Part shown: positions 33,546 to 42,411 of the stretch, piece after piece
How the letters are laid out: the number at the start of each line of letters is the position of its first letter
How positions within the stretch are numbered: position 1 is the first letter of the stretch
From: Herpetosiphon llansteffanensis
GTDB taxonomy: Bacteria; Chloroflexota; Chloroflexia; Chloroflexales; Herpetosiphonaceae
Assembly (NCBI RefSeq): GCF_003205875.1
Contig: NZ_PUBZ01000079.1
Location: 51,909-115,908, forward strand
Direction of reading: 5' to 3'
Length of the DNA stretch: 64,000 nucleotides
Made by a program: the position numbers and the translations under genes
Notes under the pieces: generated by a model
Told to the model about the DNA's origin: nothing
Database searches by the model: none
What the model saw: only the letters and a program-made list of their open reading frames with translations

Positions 33546-34121
33546 CTAGCTGTGCTCATGGCTTGACGGAGCAGAGGCAAATGCGTACTGAGTGACATCG
33601 ACCACAGTGGGTGGAATGAGGATGCCAATACCTGCAATCATGCCGTCAATTGCCTGCCAATGATCGACGCAGGTCGCGACGATCGATCTCACTTGCGCTG
33701 GTGTTTGGCCTCGTGCAAGGGTACAATGCGGCATCCAATTGCTATCTCCCAGATGATGCGCATATTTGAGTGGCGTACTTCCGATCGTTGCGCATGCCGT
33801 GAGGAGCGCGGTATGAAGTGAGAGCAGTGGTGCTGTTACGCGTGGTGCGAGGAAGACGACCCCCGTCTCTGGAAAGATCCCTAGCGCATGCAAACGGATA
33901 GGAAACGCATGCTGAGATTGAGAAAAGTGTCCTAGCAATTGCTGATAGGGTGTATACTCAGTGGTGTCATAGGCTGCGATTGTGATATGCGGGCGATGGC
34001 CATTAATACCTGGCACCGGAATCCCTGCATCTGCAAGGATATGCCACAATCGATTAATGGCTTGCTCCGTCGCTGGATCAAAATAGAGCGTCAGAAAGAT
34101 GGTTGTTGGATTATGGGGCAT
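33546..34121 (-). CDS. 2H phosphoesterase (2'-5' RNA ligase family) protein
   Basis: 191 residues. The two HxT/S motifs that define 2H phosphoesterases are present: His45-Ile-Thr47 in RPHITIAAYD, and HCTLARG around residue 130. Relatives include LigT and cyclic phosphodiesterases that act on RNA ends. The ATG at 34121 is preferred over an overlapping GTG at 34124, since GAGG lies seven bases before it. Codon use (more ATC, CTC and GTG) looks less TTG/GCC-biased than its neighbours, which may mean transfer. It stands alone between repeat elements and a divergent lipoprotein gene. Confidence 0.8.
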   Translation of the reverse strand: MPHNPTTIFLTLYFDPATEQAINRLWHILADAGIPVPGINGHRPHITIAAYDTTEYTPYQQLLGHFSQSQHAFPIRLHALGIFPETGVVFLAPRVTAPLLSLHTALLTACATIGSTPLKYAHHLGDSNWMPHCTLARGQTPAQVRSIVATCVDHWQAIDGMIAGIGILIPPTVVDVTQYAFASAPSSHEHS

Positions 34122-34277
34122 CACTCCACCTCGTTCTCTATATGAGTTCTCTCAGACCCGCTGATTATATCATCGTGAGCAGCATGGATAAAGCACGATT
34201 CTAGGGATTGGTGCTCAATATAAGGGATTTTCAGAGGTTCATAACTATGTTGAGATAATTAGGCGGAGGATATAAAC

Positions 34278-34703
34278 ATGTTGCTGCGCTTAAGAATTAT
34301 CGCTGTCCAAATAATCCTTTTATTGCTGATTATTAGTGGTTGCGCTGCCTCAAACCCGACCAGCCAACCAACCGTTGGGTTGGTATTCCCCCAAATACGA
34401 CCAAACAGTATTGGACAAGTACCGCAAGCAATTGCCAGCGGCGAACTGATTATTCGTGGTAATTGCTTGCGGCTAGAGCCTGCCAATAATCAAGCAAGCT
34501 ACCTGATTATTTGGAATGATCAATTTCGGCTTGAAAAAACGACGATTAGCGACCTAAAAACCGCTCAGCAGTTGATTGTTGGTTCGCAGGTATGGCTTGG
34601 TGGCGGTGAAGTTCAGCCAGAATTCTTCACGCATTTAGCAGCTCCGCTCAATAATGCTTGTATTGGCCCGTATTGGTTTGCCACCGAAATTATTGCAAAC
34701 TAA
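34278..34703 (+). CDS. Small lipoprotein of unknown function
   Basis: 141 residues. The N terminus has a hydrophobic stretch (IILLLLIISGC) with lipobox SGC and Cys22, then a T/S/P linker. The rest is mostly beta (ELIIRGNCLRLEP, YLIIWNDQF, GSQVWLGGGEV), compatible with a small OB-like or barrel domain. GGAGG lies eight bases before the ATG. It is followed by a strong bidirectional terminator. No family recognised. Confidence 0.75.
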   Translation: MLLRLRIIAVQIILLLLIISGCAASNPTSQPTVGLVFPQIRPNSIGQVPQAIASGELIIRGNCLRLEPANNQASYLIIWNDQFRLEKTTISDLKTAQQLIVGSQVWLGGGEVQPEFFTHLAAPLNNACIGPYWFATEIIAN

Positions 34704-34707
34704 AACG

Positions 34708-34743
34708 AGCAAACCCGATTCCTTGGTGGGAATCGGGTTTGCT
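34708..34743. terminator. Bidirectional terminator between lipoprotein and ALDH16-like genes
   Basis: Perfect 15-base inverted repeat AGCAAACCCGATTCC with its complement at 34729-34743, loop of six. It lies between two convergent stop codons. Confidence 0.8.
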
Positions 34744-34759
34744 TGGTTCAACTCGTCGA

Positions 34760-37141
34760 TTATGCGCCGTAGGGAACCCAGATATTTTTGATTTGGCTGG
34801 CATGGCGCAGAAATTCTTCGCCCTCCCCAACTCGTCGATCGAGCCAATCGCGGCTTTCGCCGTAGTTGACCCACGTTTGTTTGAGGTTGCCAATTGAACT
34901 GCGCTCAACCAAGGCGCTGCCCTCAGCACTGCCCCAATACCACAACCCATCAACGTCGTTGTGCTCAGCCAGCACTTTGGCCAAACTATCGCGGTCGCCA
35001 GTGATGATATTGACCACGCCAGCGGGCACATCGCTGGTATCGAGCACTTGATATAAATCGGTGGCTGAAAGCGGGTGTTCTGCTGATGGAATGATGATCG
35101 CGCTATTGCCCAAGGCAATGGTTGGCGCAAGCAGCGAAATCAGGCCCAACAATGGGTATTCGCTTGGACAAACCAAGCCAAACACACCGATTGGCTCAAC
35201 CATAGCGAGGGTGGCGTTGCGCACAGGCGTGGCATGCACCGCGCCATCGTATTTATCGGCCCACGCAGCGTAGGTGAACAAACGATCGATCGCGGTTTCT
35301 ACTTCGAGATCGGCATCGTTGCGACCTGTTTGTTGTCGAATGCGTTGGGCAAATTCGCTGGCGCGTGCGCCCAGATTTTCAGCCAAGAAATAGAGCACTT
35401 GAGCGCGATTGTAGGCGGTTGCTGCCGACCATGTGTTGGCTGCGCTGCGCGCAACTTCGACCGCGTTACGAATATCTTTGCGGCTGCCATCGCCAACTTC
35501 GCCCAGCGTTTCGCCATTGCTGCCAACCACAATGCGGCTATAGCCCGAATCGGGGCGGGCTTGCTTGCCGCCAATGTAGATTTTTGGTGTGCGATCAAGC
35601 GCTGGCAAGCCATTGCTGACAGGAGTTGTAACTGCTGCTGTGGTTGGGCTGGCTTTGATTTTGAGCTTTTTGACCTCGGATTTTTTGAGGTATTCGTATA
35701 AGCCTTCTTTGCCACCTTCGCGACCGTAACCGCTTTCGCGATAGCCGCCGAAGCCTGCTGCTGCATCAAACAGATTGGTGCTGTTGATCCAAACCACGCC
35801 TGCTTTGACGCGGGCCGCGGCGTGCAAGGCCACGTTAATATCTTCGCTCCAAATGCTGGCGGCCAAGCCAAAACGGGTATTGTTGGCGATGGCAATCGCT
35901 TCATCTGGCGTGCGGAAGGTCATCGTGACCAAGACTGGCCCGAAAATTTCGACTTGGGCCAAGGTTGAGGCAGGAGCAACGTTGGTAAACAAAGTTGGCG
36001 GGTAGAAATAGCCATCGGTTGGGCAGGCCCACGATGGTTGCCATTTGACTGAGCCTTCTTGCTCGCCTTCGGCCACCAGTTGCTCAATTTTTTGCAACTG
36101 AGCTGGCGCAACAATCGCCCCAATATCAATCGCTTTATCCAAGGGATCGCCGATGCGCAATTGCTCCATGCGCGTGCGCAACTTGCCAATCAGCTTATCG
36201 GCGATGTTTTCTTGCACCAATAAGCGTGAGCCAGCGCAACAAACTTGGCCTTGATTGAACCAAATCGCATCGACCACGCCTTCGACCACGCTATCGAGGT
36301 CGGCGCTATCAAAGACGATAAACGGCGATTTTCCGCCAAGCTCCAAGGAAAGCTTTTTGCCAGTGCCAGCGGTGGCGCTACGAATAATTTTGCCAACTTC
36401 GGTTGAGCCAGTAAAGGCAATTTTGGCAATATCAGGATGCTTGACGATTTGCTCGCCAACTTTGCCATCGCCAGTGACGATGTTGACAACACCCTTGGGC
36501 AAGCCAATTTCGTGGCAAATTTCAGCAAATGCCAACGCCGTCAATGATGTCCATTCGGCAGGCTTCAACACCACCGTGTTGCCCATAGCCAAAGCTGGGG
36601 CAATCTTCCAAGCCAACATCAACAATGGGAAGTTCCAAGGAATAATTTGGCCGACCACGCCCAACGGCTCGTAGCCTGCCAAATCGCTTTCTTGCAACTG
36701 CGCCCAGCCAGCGTGATAATAAAAATGGCGCGCAACCAGCGGAATATCAATGTCGCGGGTTTCGCGAATCGGCTTGCCATTGTCGAGCGTTTCGAGCACC
36801 GCAAAACGGCGCGAATGCTTTTGAATTTGGCGCGCCAAAGCGTACAGGTAGCGTGCGCGAACATGGCCGCTGGTTTGCGACCATGCAGGAAAAGCCGCTT
36901 TGGCAGCAGCCACAGCAGCATTCACTTCATCGCTGCTGGCTTGGGTCACTTGCGCCAATACGCTGCGATTAGCAGGATTGATCGAATCAAACAAGCGCTC
37001 GTTGGCGGCTTCAGTCCATGTACCATTAATATATAGACCGAAACGACGGCTATGGGCATCTAGCCACTCGTGGGCAGGAGCAGCTGCTTCTGGGGCGGGG
37101 CCATAGCTCATTGTTTCGTAAATCTCCAGCAATGTGCTCAT
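34760..37141 (-). CDS. ALDH16-like double aldehyde dehydrogenase
   Basis: 793 residues holding two ALDH modules. Module 1 (about 35-505) is complete: Asn170 in IPWNFP, Glu267 in LELGGKSP, catalytic Cys301 in NQGQVCCAGSR, and GFGGYRESGYGREGG. Module 2 (about 530-793) covers only the NAD-domain part. It keeps VFGLVCPSEYPLLG and VVNIITGD but has no GQxC catalytic segment and ends in WYWGSAEGSALVE. This is the ALDH16 plan, with a non-catalytic second domain that serves for structure or dimer contacts. Bacterial ALDH16 members are active dehydrogenases on broad aldehydes. GAGGA precedes the ATG. Monocistronic. Confidence 0.9.
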   Translation of the reverse strand: MSTLLEIYETMSYGPAPEAAAPAHEWLDAHSRRFGLYINGTWTEAANERLFDSINPANRSVLAQVTQASSDEVNAAVAAAKAAFPAWSQTSGHVRARYLYALARQIQKHSRRFAVLETLDNGKPIRETRDIDIPLVARHFYYHAGWAQLQESDLAGYEPLGVVGQIIPWNFPLLMLAWKIAPALAMGNTVVLKPAEWTSLTALAFAEICHEIGLPKGVVNIVTGDGKVGEQIVKHPDIAKIAFTGSTEVGKIIRSATAGTGKKLSLELGGKSPFIVFDSADLDSVVEGVVDAIWFNQGQVCCAGSRLLVQENIADKLIGKLRTRMEQLRIGDPLDKAIDIGAIVAPAQLQKIEQLVAEGEQEGSVKWQPSWACPTDGYFYPPTLFTNVAPASTLAQVEIFGPVLVTMTFRTPDEAIAIANNTRFGLAASIWSEDINVALHAAARVKAGVVWINSTNLFDAAAGFGGYRESGYGREGGKEGLYEYLKKSEVKKLKIKASPTTAAVTTPVSNGLPALDRTPKIYIGGKQARPDSGYSRIVVGSNGETLGEVGDGSRKDIRNAVEVARSAANTWSAATAYNRAQVLYFLAENLGARASEFAQRIRQQTGRNDADLEVETAIDRLFTYAAWADKYDGAVHATPVRNATLAMVEPIGVFGLVCPSEYPLLGLISLLAPTIALGNSAIIIPSAEHPLSATDLYQVLDTSDVPAGVVNIITGDRDSLAKVLAEHNDVDGLWYWGSAEGSALVERSSIGNLKQTWVNYGESRDWLDRRVGEGEEFLRHASQIKNIWVPYGA

Positions 37142-37258
37142 CGTCGAGTCCTCGTGTGTGTTATTCAGTCGTTTTGTGCCATCCTAACAGGCTTAAGCAA
37201 TTCACGCAAAGCAATCGTTGCAATTAAACGTAAGCTTTTATTCTTTGGAGGAAATGAT

Positions 37259-37495
37259 ATGAATCAGGAAGTTGTTGATCGGATTCCCTTTGAAATTCAG
37301 CAACGGATTGTCTACAATTTTTTATTACTACGCGAGGATATTCTACCAGCGCTGAGCACGTTGATTGGTATGCGCAAACTGTGCCAAGTGGCTCCAGAAA
37401 CGATAACACCTGAGCAACTCATGCAATCAATTGATCATGCAATTGAACATCTAGAGTGGTGCTATGAAACCTATATGAGCAAATTGCCGCAATAA
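37259..37495 (+). CDS. Small protein of unknown function
   Basis: 78 residues, probably all helical: residues 10-40 (PFEIQQRIVYNFLLLREDIL) and 55-75 (TPEQLMQSIDHAIEHLEW) look like two amphipathic helices. No signal peptide, no Cys motif. GGAGGA lies seven bases before the ATG, and a nearer ATG at 37254 ends at once, so the start is well fixed. I do not recognise a family. It is divergent from the ALDH16-like gene. Confidence 0.75.
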   Translation: MNQEVVDRIPFEIQQRIVYNFLLLREDILPALSTLIGMRKLCQVAPETITPEQLMQSIDHAIEHLEWCYETYMSKLPQ

Positions 37496-37926
37496 GTATG
37501 GTTTGGAAAGATCTCCTCACCCCAACCCCTCTCCCACGCGGCGGGCGAGGGGCTTTAACGCCGTGGCTCTCCCCAATTCCTTCGCAAAAATAGTCGGCTC
37601 CCCCTCGCCCGCGTTTTCGTGGGAACGGGGGCTGGCTTTCAAGGGTCGGTGTTAAGATCCCCTCACCCCAACCCCTCGCCCGTGGCTCGGGCGAGGGGCT
37701 TTCACCTAGTGGTTCTTTCTCAATTCGTGGTGAAGCAGGTGCTCCCCCTCGCCCGCGTTCAGTGGGAGAGGGGGCTGGGGGGTGAGGGAACGTTCCACAG
37801 CCGACCAATCCCTAAAAACCTACCCTTGAAAGGAGGGGGCTGGGGGGTGAGAGAACTAAAAATAAAACGAGGGCCGAGGAAAATAGATATTCCCCGACCC
37901 CCAACAACCGATCCCCAGCCCCAGTT
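37496..37926. repeat. MITE-like elements of type B and phrase repeats
   Basis: Bases about 37510-37632 are a partial copy lacking clear ends. Bases 37641-37827 are a complete copy: left end AAGGGTCGGTGTTAAGATC, right end ATCCCTAAAAACCTACCCTT. Bases 37860-37920 hold CCCGACCCCCAACAACCG phrases. No gene; translated stretches here are by-products of the palindromes. Confidence 0.75.
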
Positions 37927-38877
37927 TTACCACTGCGCCAAGCTGGTTTGTTCGTGCTCGATTTGGTCTAAGAACCACGAAGCTTCCATGGCGGCCATAC
38001 AGCCGCTGCCTGCGGCGGTGATTGCTTGGCGATAGACGTGATCTTCGACATCGCCAGCAACGAACACCCCGGGAATATTGGTGCGAGCACGGCCTTCGCT
38101 CACGATGTAGCCATTTTCATCCAAATCGATTTGATCTTTGAACAACCATGTGTTGGGAATATGCCCAATGTAGGGGAAAACGCCATCGGCGGCGAAGGTT
38201 GATTCCTCGCCAGTTTTGACATTTTGCAGGCCTACGCCTTCAACCTTAACCGTGCCTTCAATTTTGGTTACCACGGTATCCCAAATAAACTTAATTTTGG
38301 GGTTATTTTGGGCGCGTTCGATCAGCACTGGGTCGGCGCGCAATTGGTCGCGGCGATGGATAACGTGCACTTCTTTGGCATAGCGAGTCAAGAACAAACT
38401 TTCATCCAAGGCGCTATTGCCGCCGCCAACCACGACCAAGGTTTTATCGCGGAAGAAGAAGCCATCACACACAGCACAATACGAAACGCCGCGATTGGCC
38501 AATTCTAATTCACCAGGCACGCCCAATTTGCGCGGCGAAGCGCCAGTCGAGATAATCAAGGTTTCGGTTTCGACAATCGTGCCGTTATCAATATGCAGCT
38601 TGAAAGGCCGTTCACCCAACTCAACTTTTTCGACAATTCCATCTAAAAAGTGGGTACCAAAACGAGCTGCTTGTTTTTCCATTTTATCGGCTAAATCAAA
38701 GCCATTAATTGCATCGGGGAAGCCAGGATAATTTTCAACTTCGCTGGTGGTGGCAATCAAGCCACCAGGCTGAATCCCGCGAATAACCAACGGGGTTAAA
38801 TTGGCTCGCGCAGCATACAGCGCCGCCGTCAACCCTGCTGGCCCCGAACCAATCACGGTTACTTTTTGCTTTTCCAT
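37927..38877 (-). CDS. trxB: Thioredoxin reductase
   Basis: 316 residues, the standard low-Mr TrxB length. FAD motif VIGSGPAGLTAALYAARA at the start, redox centre YCAVCDGFF (Cys134, Cys137), NADPH motif VVVGGGNSALDESLFL, RADPVLIERA, and C-terminal FAD block GVFVAGDVEDHVYRQA. Reduces thioredoxin with NADPH, feeding MsrA and ribonucleotide reductase. AAAGGAG precedes the ATG. An extended -10 promoter (TGCTATACT, 38946-38953) lies about 70 bases upstream. Confidence 0.95.
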   Translation of the reverse strand: MEKQKVTVIGSGPAGLTAALYAARANLTPLVIRGIQPGGLIATTSEVENYPGFPDAINGFDLADKMEKQAARFGTHFLDGIVEKVELGERPFKLHIDNGTIVETETLIISTGASPRKLGVPGELELANRGVSYCAVCDGFFFRDKTLVVVGGGNSALDESLFLTRYAKEVHVIHRRDQLRADPVLIERAQNNPKIKFIWDTVVTKIEGTVKVEGVGLQNVKTGEESTFAADGVFPYIGHIPNTWLFKDQIDLDENGYIVSEGRARTNIPGVFVAGDVEDHVYRQAITAAGSGCMAAMEASWFLDQIEHEQTSLAQW

Positions 38878-38992
38878 CTGACTAAGGCTCCTTTATTGGC
38901 AGCATCCCTGCGTTTCCAGTTGGCATGGTCGATGCATCTGGCTCCAGTATAGCACGACTTATTGCTAGTATACATTAATTTTGTAATAAACG

Positions 38993-39901
38993 CTACACTT
39001 TATTATTTGCTGCTTCTTTTTGGGTATTTACCAGCCAAATGCCGCCAATCACCAAGCTACCACCAACGATTTGGAAGATCTGCAATGGCTCGTTTAAGAT
39101 CGGAATCGAGATCAACGCGGTCAAGACAGGCTGGCCCAACAAACTGACTGAGGCGGTAGCTGCTTTGATATGGCCAAGCGCATAATTAATCGCCAGCCAG
39201 CCGCCGAGGTGCGAAATCAAGCCCAAGCCAAGCAATGACCACCATGTTTTGGCGCTAAAGCCGATAATGCTAAACCCGCCGATCCAGCACATCAAGCCCA
39301 AAATCACCACGCTCACGACGATACCCAAGGTCATAAACGTCAGGGTATCCAGTTCGGCGCGGGCGCGTTGAGTTGTTAGCAAATAGGCTGCATAAAAACC
39401 ACCAGCCGCCAAGGCCAGTAAATCGCCACGGCTGATGGTAAGTTGTTGCAAGCTCTCGCCCATAATCACCACCACGCCAATGAGGGCAATCGCCATGCCC
39501 CACCAAAAGCGCTGCGGCAAGCGTTCGCGAAAAATCAGCCACGCCCCCAATCCAACCCACAACGGCGCGTTATTGGCAAACAAGGTTGAGTTGGCCGCTG
39601 AAGTCAGCAAAATTGCCGTGTTCCACAAAGCCAAATCGAAGGCAAAAAAAACGCCGCCCAAGAGCGAAAGCCGCGTGGCCTGCTTGGGGAGATGTTTGGG
39701 CCGTTTGGCAAACCACCATGGCACTAAAATAACCGCAGGAATCAGCATGCGATAAAACGCCGAAACCGGCCCGGGCACAGCAGCCCATTTAACCCAAATC
39801 GCCGAAAGCGCGATACAAACAATGCCAATTGCGAGTGCCACATAGGCTCGCCACGGAATTTCGGCCCGATTTTGATTGCTTGAGACTTGCACTGCCTGCA
39901 T
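38993..39901 (-). CDS. EamA/DMT-family permease
   Basis: 302 residues with ten hydrophobic helices in two EamA repeats. Repeat 1 begins AYVALAIGIVCIALSAIWVKW and repeat 2 begins GDLLALAAGGFYAAYLLTTQRA. The end (LGQPVLTALISIPILNEPLQ) is the usual motif of helix 9-10. Drug/metabolite exporters of this type move amino acids or small metabolites; the substrate is unknown. The ATG at 39901 follows ACAGGTG. A frame extending to 40027 reads into repeat sequence and is rejected. Confidence 0.88.
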   Translation of the reverse strand: MQAVQVSSNQNRAEIPWRAYVALAIGIVCIALSAIWVKWAAVPGPVSAFYRMLIPAVILVPWWFAKRPKHLPKQATRLSLLGGVFFAFDLALWNTAILLTSAANSTLFANNAPLWVGLGAWLIFRERLPQRFWWGMAIALIGVVVIMGESLQQLTISRGDLLALAAGGFYAAYLLTTQRARAELDTLTFMTLGIVVSVVILGLMCWIGGFSIIGFSAKTWWSLLGLGLISHLGGWLAINYALGHIKAATASVSLLGQPVLTALISIPILNEPLQIFQIVGGSLVIGGIWLVNTQKEAANNKV

Positions 39902-40245
39902 CGAAACACCTGTTATCTGCACGCCATCGGTCGTGCACTTATTCGCATATGTCAATATGGCCAGTGTACCATGAAGAACAGAGAGCAAGGATAAAGGATG
40001 AGGGATGAAGGAAACGTCAAAAAGCACAAATCAGAAGCCAATAGCTCCATCTTCGTGTCCTTCGCGTGCTCGCGGTTTCGGCTCTTCGTGTCCTTCGTGG
40101 ATCAATCGTTTAACGCAGCGGCGCAGAGGGTGAGGGATGAAGGATAAAATGTAGGCATATAGAATAAAAATCCTATGATCAGATAAGTAATAATGCCTAC
40201 CAAGAAAATTTCTTGGTAGGCATTATTACTTAATCATTCGAAAAT
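39902..40245. repeat. Phrase repeats between permease and toxin-immunity cassette
   Basis: Bases 39975-40150 hold GATGAGGGATGAAGG, CTTCGTGTCCTTCGCG and AACGCAGCGGCGCAGAGG phrases. Bases 40185-40231 are a perfect palindrome (separate entry). Confidence 0.65.
40185..40231 (-). terminator. 47-bp perfect palindrome after the lipoprotein gene
   Basis: AAGTAATAATGCCTACCAAG plus AAA, one central base, then the exact complement: 23-base arms with no mismatch. It begins 15 bases after the stop of the immunity-like lipoprotein, so it probably terminates that transcript. It has T-rich arms rather than a separate T-run. Confidence 0.65.
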
Positions 40246-40728
40246 TTAGTGGATTCGGCTGAGTACTCGTCGCGCTGAAACCCCTTCAATTGCTGAAGGA
40301 ATTTCGGCAACCTCAAAGATAGCCTCATTACGCTGAATACAAGGCTTATCACTTGCGGGATTAATAATTAATGTTGGGCTAGCGAAATTGAGATGAGTTG
40401 CAACCGATGTACCATTAACAAAAACGACAAATTCTTTATCGTATAAATAACCATCTTCGTTGATCCAATCAAATCCCAGTGTCTGATTGATATAATTGAA
40501 TGAATCACCTTCGGTAAATGTGCAAAGAGTATCCCATTGTAGATTTACAAGGGTCGCAATATCAACCTTACTGCCTACTGCTTGTTGGTTTAATTCAGTA
40601 GTAATACTATTCTCAAAATCTTTTTGTTGATCTGTGCGATCAACAAACCCAACTGCTTGATTATTCATTGAACAAGCTCCTAATAAACATAACAGTAGAA
40701 TTGCTATGATATGTTGACGTTGTATCAT
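40246..40728 (-). CDS. Lipoprotein, probable immunity protein of the WXG100-type toxin
   Basis: 160 residues. Signal peptide with lipobox LGAC, Cys19. The mature part is an unrecognised small domain with LQWDTLCTFTEGDSFNYINQ and a strand-rich middle (YDKEFVVFVNG). Small lipoproteins of this build often accompany secreted toxins and protect the cell at the membrane. Its ATG overlaps the stop of the toxin C-terminal frame (TAATG), so translation is coupled to it. Base composition is AT-richer than the neighbours, as is that of the toxin. The immunity role is inferred from linkage only. Confidence 0.7.
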   Translation of the reverse strand: MIQRQHIIAILLLCLLGACSMNNQAVGFVDRTDQQKDFENSITTELNQQAVGSKVDIATLVNLQWDTLCTFTEGDSFNYINQTLGFDWINEDGYLYDKEFVVFVNGTSVATHLNFASPTLIINPASDKPCIQRNEAIFEVAEIPSAIEGVSARRVLSRIH

Positions 40729-41131
40729 TAACTTTCAGAGTCCTTTGCTGGTGCATTAGCAGGCAGGTTATCATTTGGGCTGAGATCTTCATTGGTTGGA
40801 GCCAGGCGACCATTTTCGATCAGGTTTTGGCGTTCAATCGACTGACTATGATGATCGTTTGCACCAACAATGTAAACCCCTTCACCATTTTGAATTGCCG
40901 TAAAAATCTTATCAGCTAATTCTTCAGGCGAGGCATTGGGGTTTTCTTGAGCAATTCGAATACCTAAAGCATTATTAGTTCGATCCATAAATTCGCGGGC
41001 GGCTGGATTTCCATCAATTTCCTCATGTGCATTCGTATAATCAGTAGCCCAATCTGCGCCATATTCTTGAGCTAAACGTGCTGACCATAGGGCATGTCGA
41101 AAGGCATCTGCTGGACCATCGTTATTATTTT
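40728..41131 (-). pseudogene. C-terminal DUF6973-like part of a frameshifted WXG100 toxin
   Basis: Continuous frame in the phase next to that of the upstream WXG100 protein. Read from the slip site near 41128, it encodes DGPADAFRHALWSARLA, TDYTNAHEEIDGNPAAR and FMDRTNNALGIRIAQ, ending in a disordered NDNLPANAPAKDSES tail. The pattern 'DAFRHA.W...LA...AHE...MD..NN..G' matches the DUF6973 domain found at the ends of polymorphic toxins. One extra A in the run AAAA (plus-strand TTTT at 41128-41131) would join both frames. Without that the domain has no start codon of its own before an ATG at 40988, which would lose the RHA.W half. Confidence 0.75.
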
Positions 41132-41779
41132 GCCAGGAGTATTAAAGTATTTAGCTTCTTGACTAAAAGCTTCATCCTTAATCCCTTCAAAAGTAGCTTT
41201 TTCCCAAGGTTGCAATGCATCAATTAAGTCGGCCTCGCGTTGGGTTATGTTGCGTGGTTTTTTATCTAACAGCTTTGCGATAACCCCCGATAACCCTGAA
41301 GGAAAATACTCAATCGTTGGAGAACGTTCAGGTCGATTCCGCTTGAATTCTTCGAATTGGCGATTGATTTCTTCTGCTCGATTGGGCGGTGGCGGTGGTG
41401 GCGGTTCTTCAGGAGTTGAACTAGAACTGGAACTTTGCTTGGATGGCTGACTTTTTTCAGTAGAAACTCCTGATCCTGAACCATTGAAAAGCCTTGCGGC
41501 TTCTTCTTCTGCTTCGCGAAACGTTTTAGCAATTTGGCTACTTACACTACTCGAGGTATTCAATAACTGACTCAATCGATCAAATGTCGGGAAGATCACT
41601 GTTTCCATTTCTTGGAAAAATGCTACGGCTGCCGCCCCTTGCCATGTTGATTGTAGTTGTTGTGATTGATTTTGCAACGAGGATTTCAGTTGAGCTATTG
41701 TATCACGCAATTTTTCGAGACGACTGCTAACATTTGTTATGGATTCATAATCGATTTTGATGATTTCTGCACTACCCAT
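41072..41779 (-). CDS. WXG100-family secreted protein, N-terminal part of a frameshifted toxin
   Basis: 235 residues as read. Residues about 5-95 are a WXG100 (ESAT-6-like) helical hairpin: KIDYESITNVSSRLEKLRDTI, then STWQGAAAVAFFQEM with the W-x-G turn. A low-complexity hinge follows (S-rich, then seven P in a row), then EEINRQFEEFKRNRPERSP. At about residue 215 the frame leaves the toxin sequence and ends after MPYGQHV, an out-of-frame tail. WXG100 domains direct export by type VII secretion. AAGGAG precedes the ATG; a strong promoter lies upstream at 41840-41868. Confidence 0.8.
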   Translation of the reverse strand: MGSAEIIKIDYESITNVSSRLEKLRDTIAQLKSSLQNQSQQLQSTWQGAAAVAFFQEMETVIFPTFDRLSQLLNTSSSVSSQIAKTFREAEEEAARLFNGSGSGVSTEKSQPSKQSSSSSSTPEEPPPPPPPNRAEEINRQFEEFKRNRPERSPTIEYFPSGLSGVIAKLLDKKPRNITQREADLIDALQPWEKATFEGIKDEAFSQEAKYFNTPGKIITMVQQMPFDMPYGQHV

Positions 41780-42411
41780 AAGTTAGCTCCTTCTTAGTAT
41801 AATTAATGAAATACCTACATACCAAGATAATATAACCAAATATTATGCGCATGAAGCTCTATTGTCAATACTGTATTTCATTGTTGGGATTATTTTATGA
41901 GTATCATTTTATTGATTTGAGATGTAAGTAATTGTGATAAAAATAAAGATGAGGGATGAACGAAAAGTCAAAAAGCAAAAATCAGAAGCCAAAAGCTAGA
42001 AAAGGTCAGGAGTGAGGCTATAGGCTATTGGTTATTGGAACATCAATCTGTGTAATCGGTGTCAATCGGTGGCTAGAAAACTGTTCGTGTCATTGGGTAT
42101 CGACACTTAACGCAGAGCATGTATGGCTGTTGGCTTTGGGCTATCGGCTCGTGAGAATTTAATCTGCGTAATCTGTGCCAATCTGTGGCTAAAAAACTTA
42201 GCCTTTGCGATCTTCGCGATCTTTGCTGTTACAACCCTTCGTGGATGACGTATCTCATTCCCCAGTAACGGCCTTATGTTCTATGCTCTATGTTCTATGT
42301 TCTATGCTCTAACCTTCATCCCTCATAATTCTTCCTTCATACTTGGTTTGTGCTACCATGAGGCGAAGCGTTTTGCTTGCAGCAATGAATTTTTACGATT
42401 AGGATAGAAGC
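41780..42411. repeat. Divergent promoter region and phrase repeats
   Basis: 41780-41935 is AT-rich unique sequence with the toxin promoter. 41940-42350 holds GATGAGGGATGAACG, AAAAGTCAAAAAGCAAAAATC, GGCTATAGGCTATTGG, ATCTGTGTAATCGGTGTC, TTAACGCAGAGC, GCGATCTTCGCGATCTTTG and TATGTTCTATGCTCTATG phrases. 42350-42411 is unique and should hold the CBS gene promoter. Confidence 0.7.
41840..41868 (-). promoter_or_regulatory. Sigma70-type promoter of the toxin-immunity operon
   Basis: On the minus strand TTGACA (41863-41868) and TAATAT (41840-41845) are 17 bases apart, about 60 bases before the WXG100 start codon. Confidence 0.7.

Noticed and set aside
37419..38035. Frames of 129 and 138 codons in the repeat gap before trxB
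   Set aside because: Translated palindrome and phrase repeats; no binding site and an amino acid bias that follows the repeat.
41120..41140. Programmed -1 ribosomal frameshift to join the toxin frames
   Set aside because: No X-XXY-YYZ heptamer: the site reads GGC-AAA-ATA, and slipping back one base would put the Lys tRNA on CAA. A real indel or sequence error is simpler.
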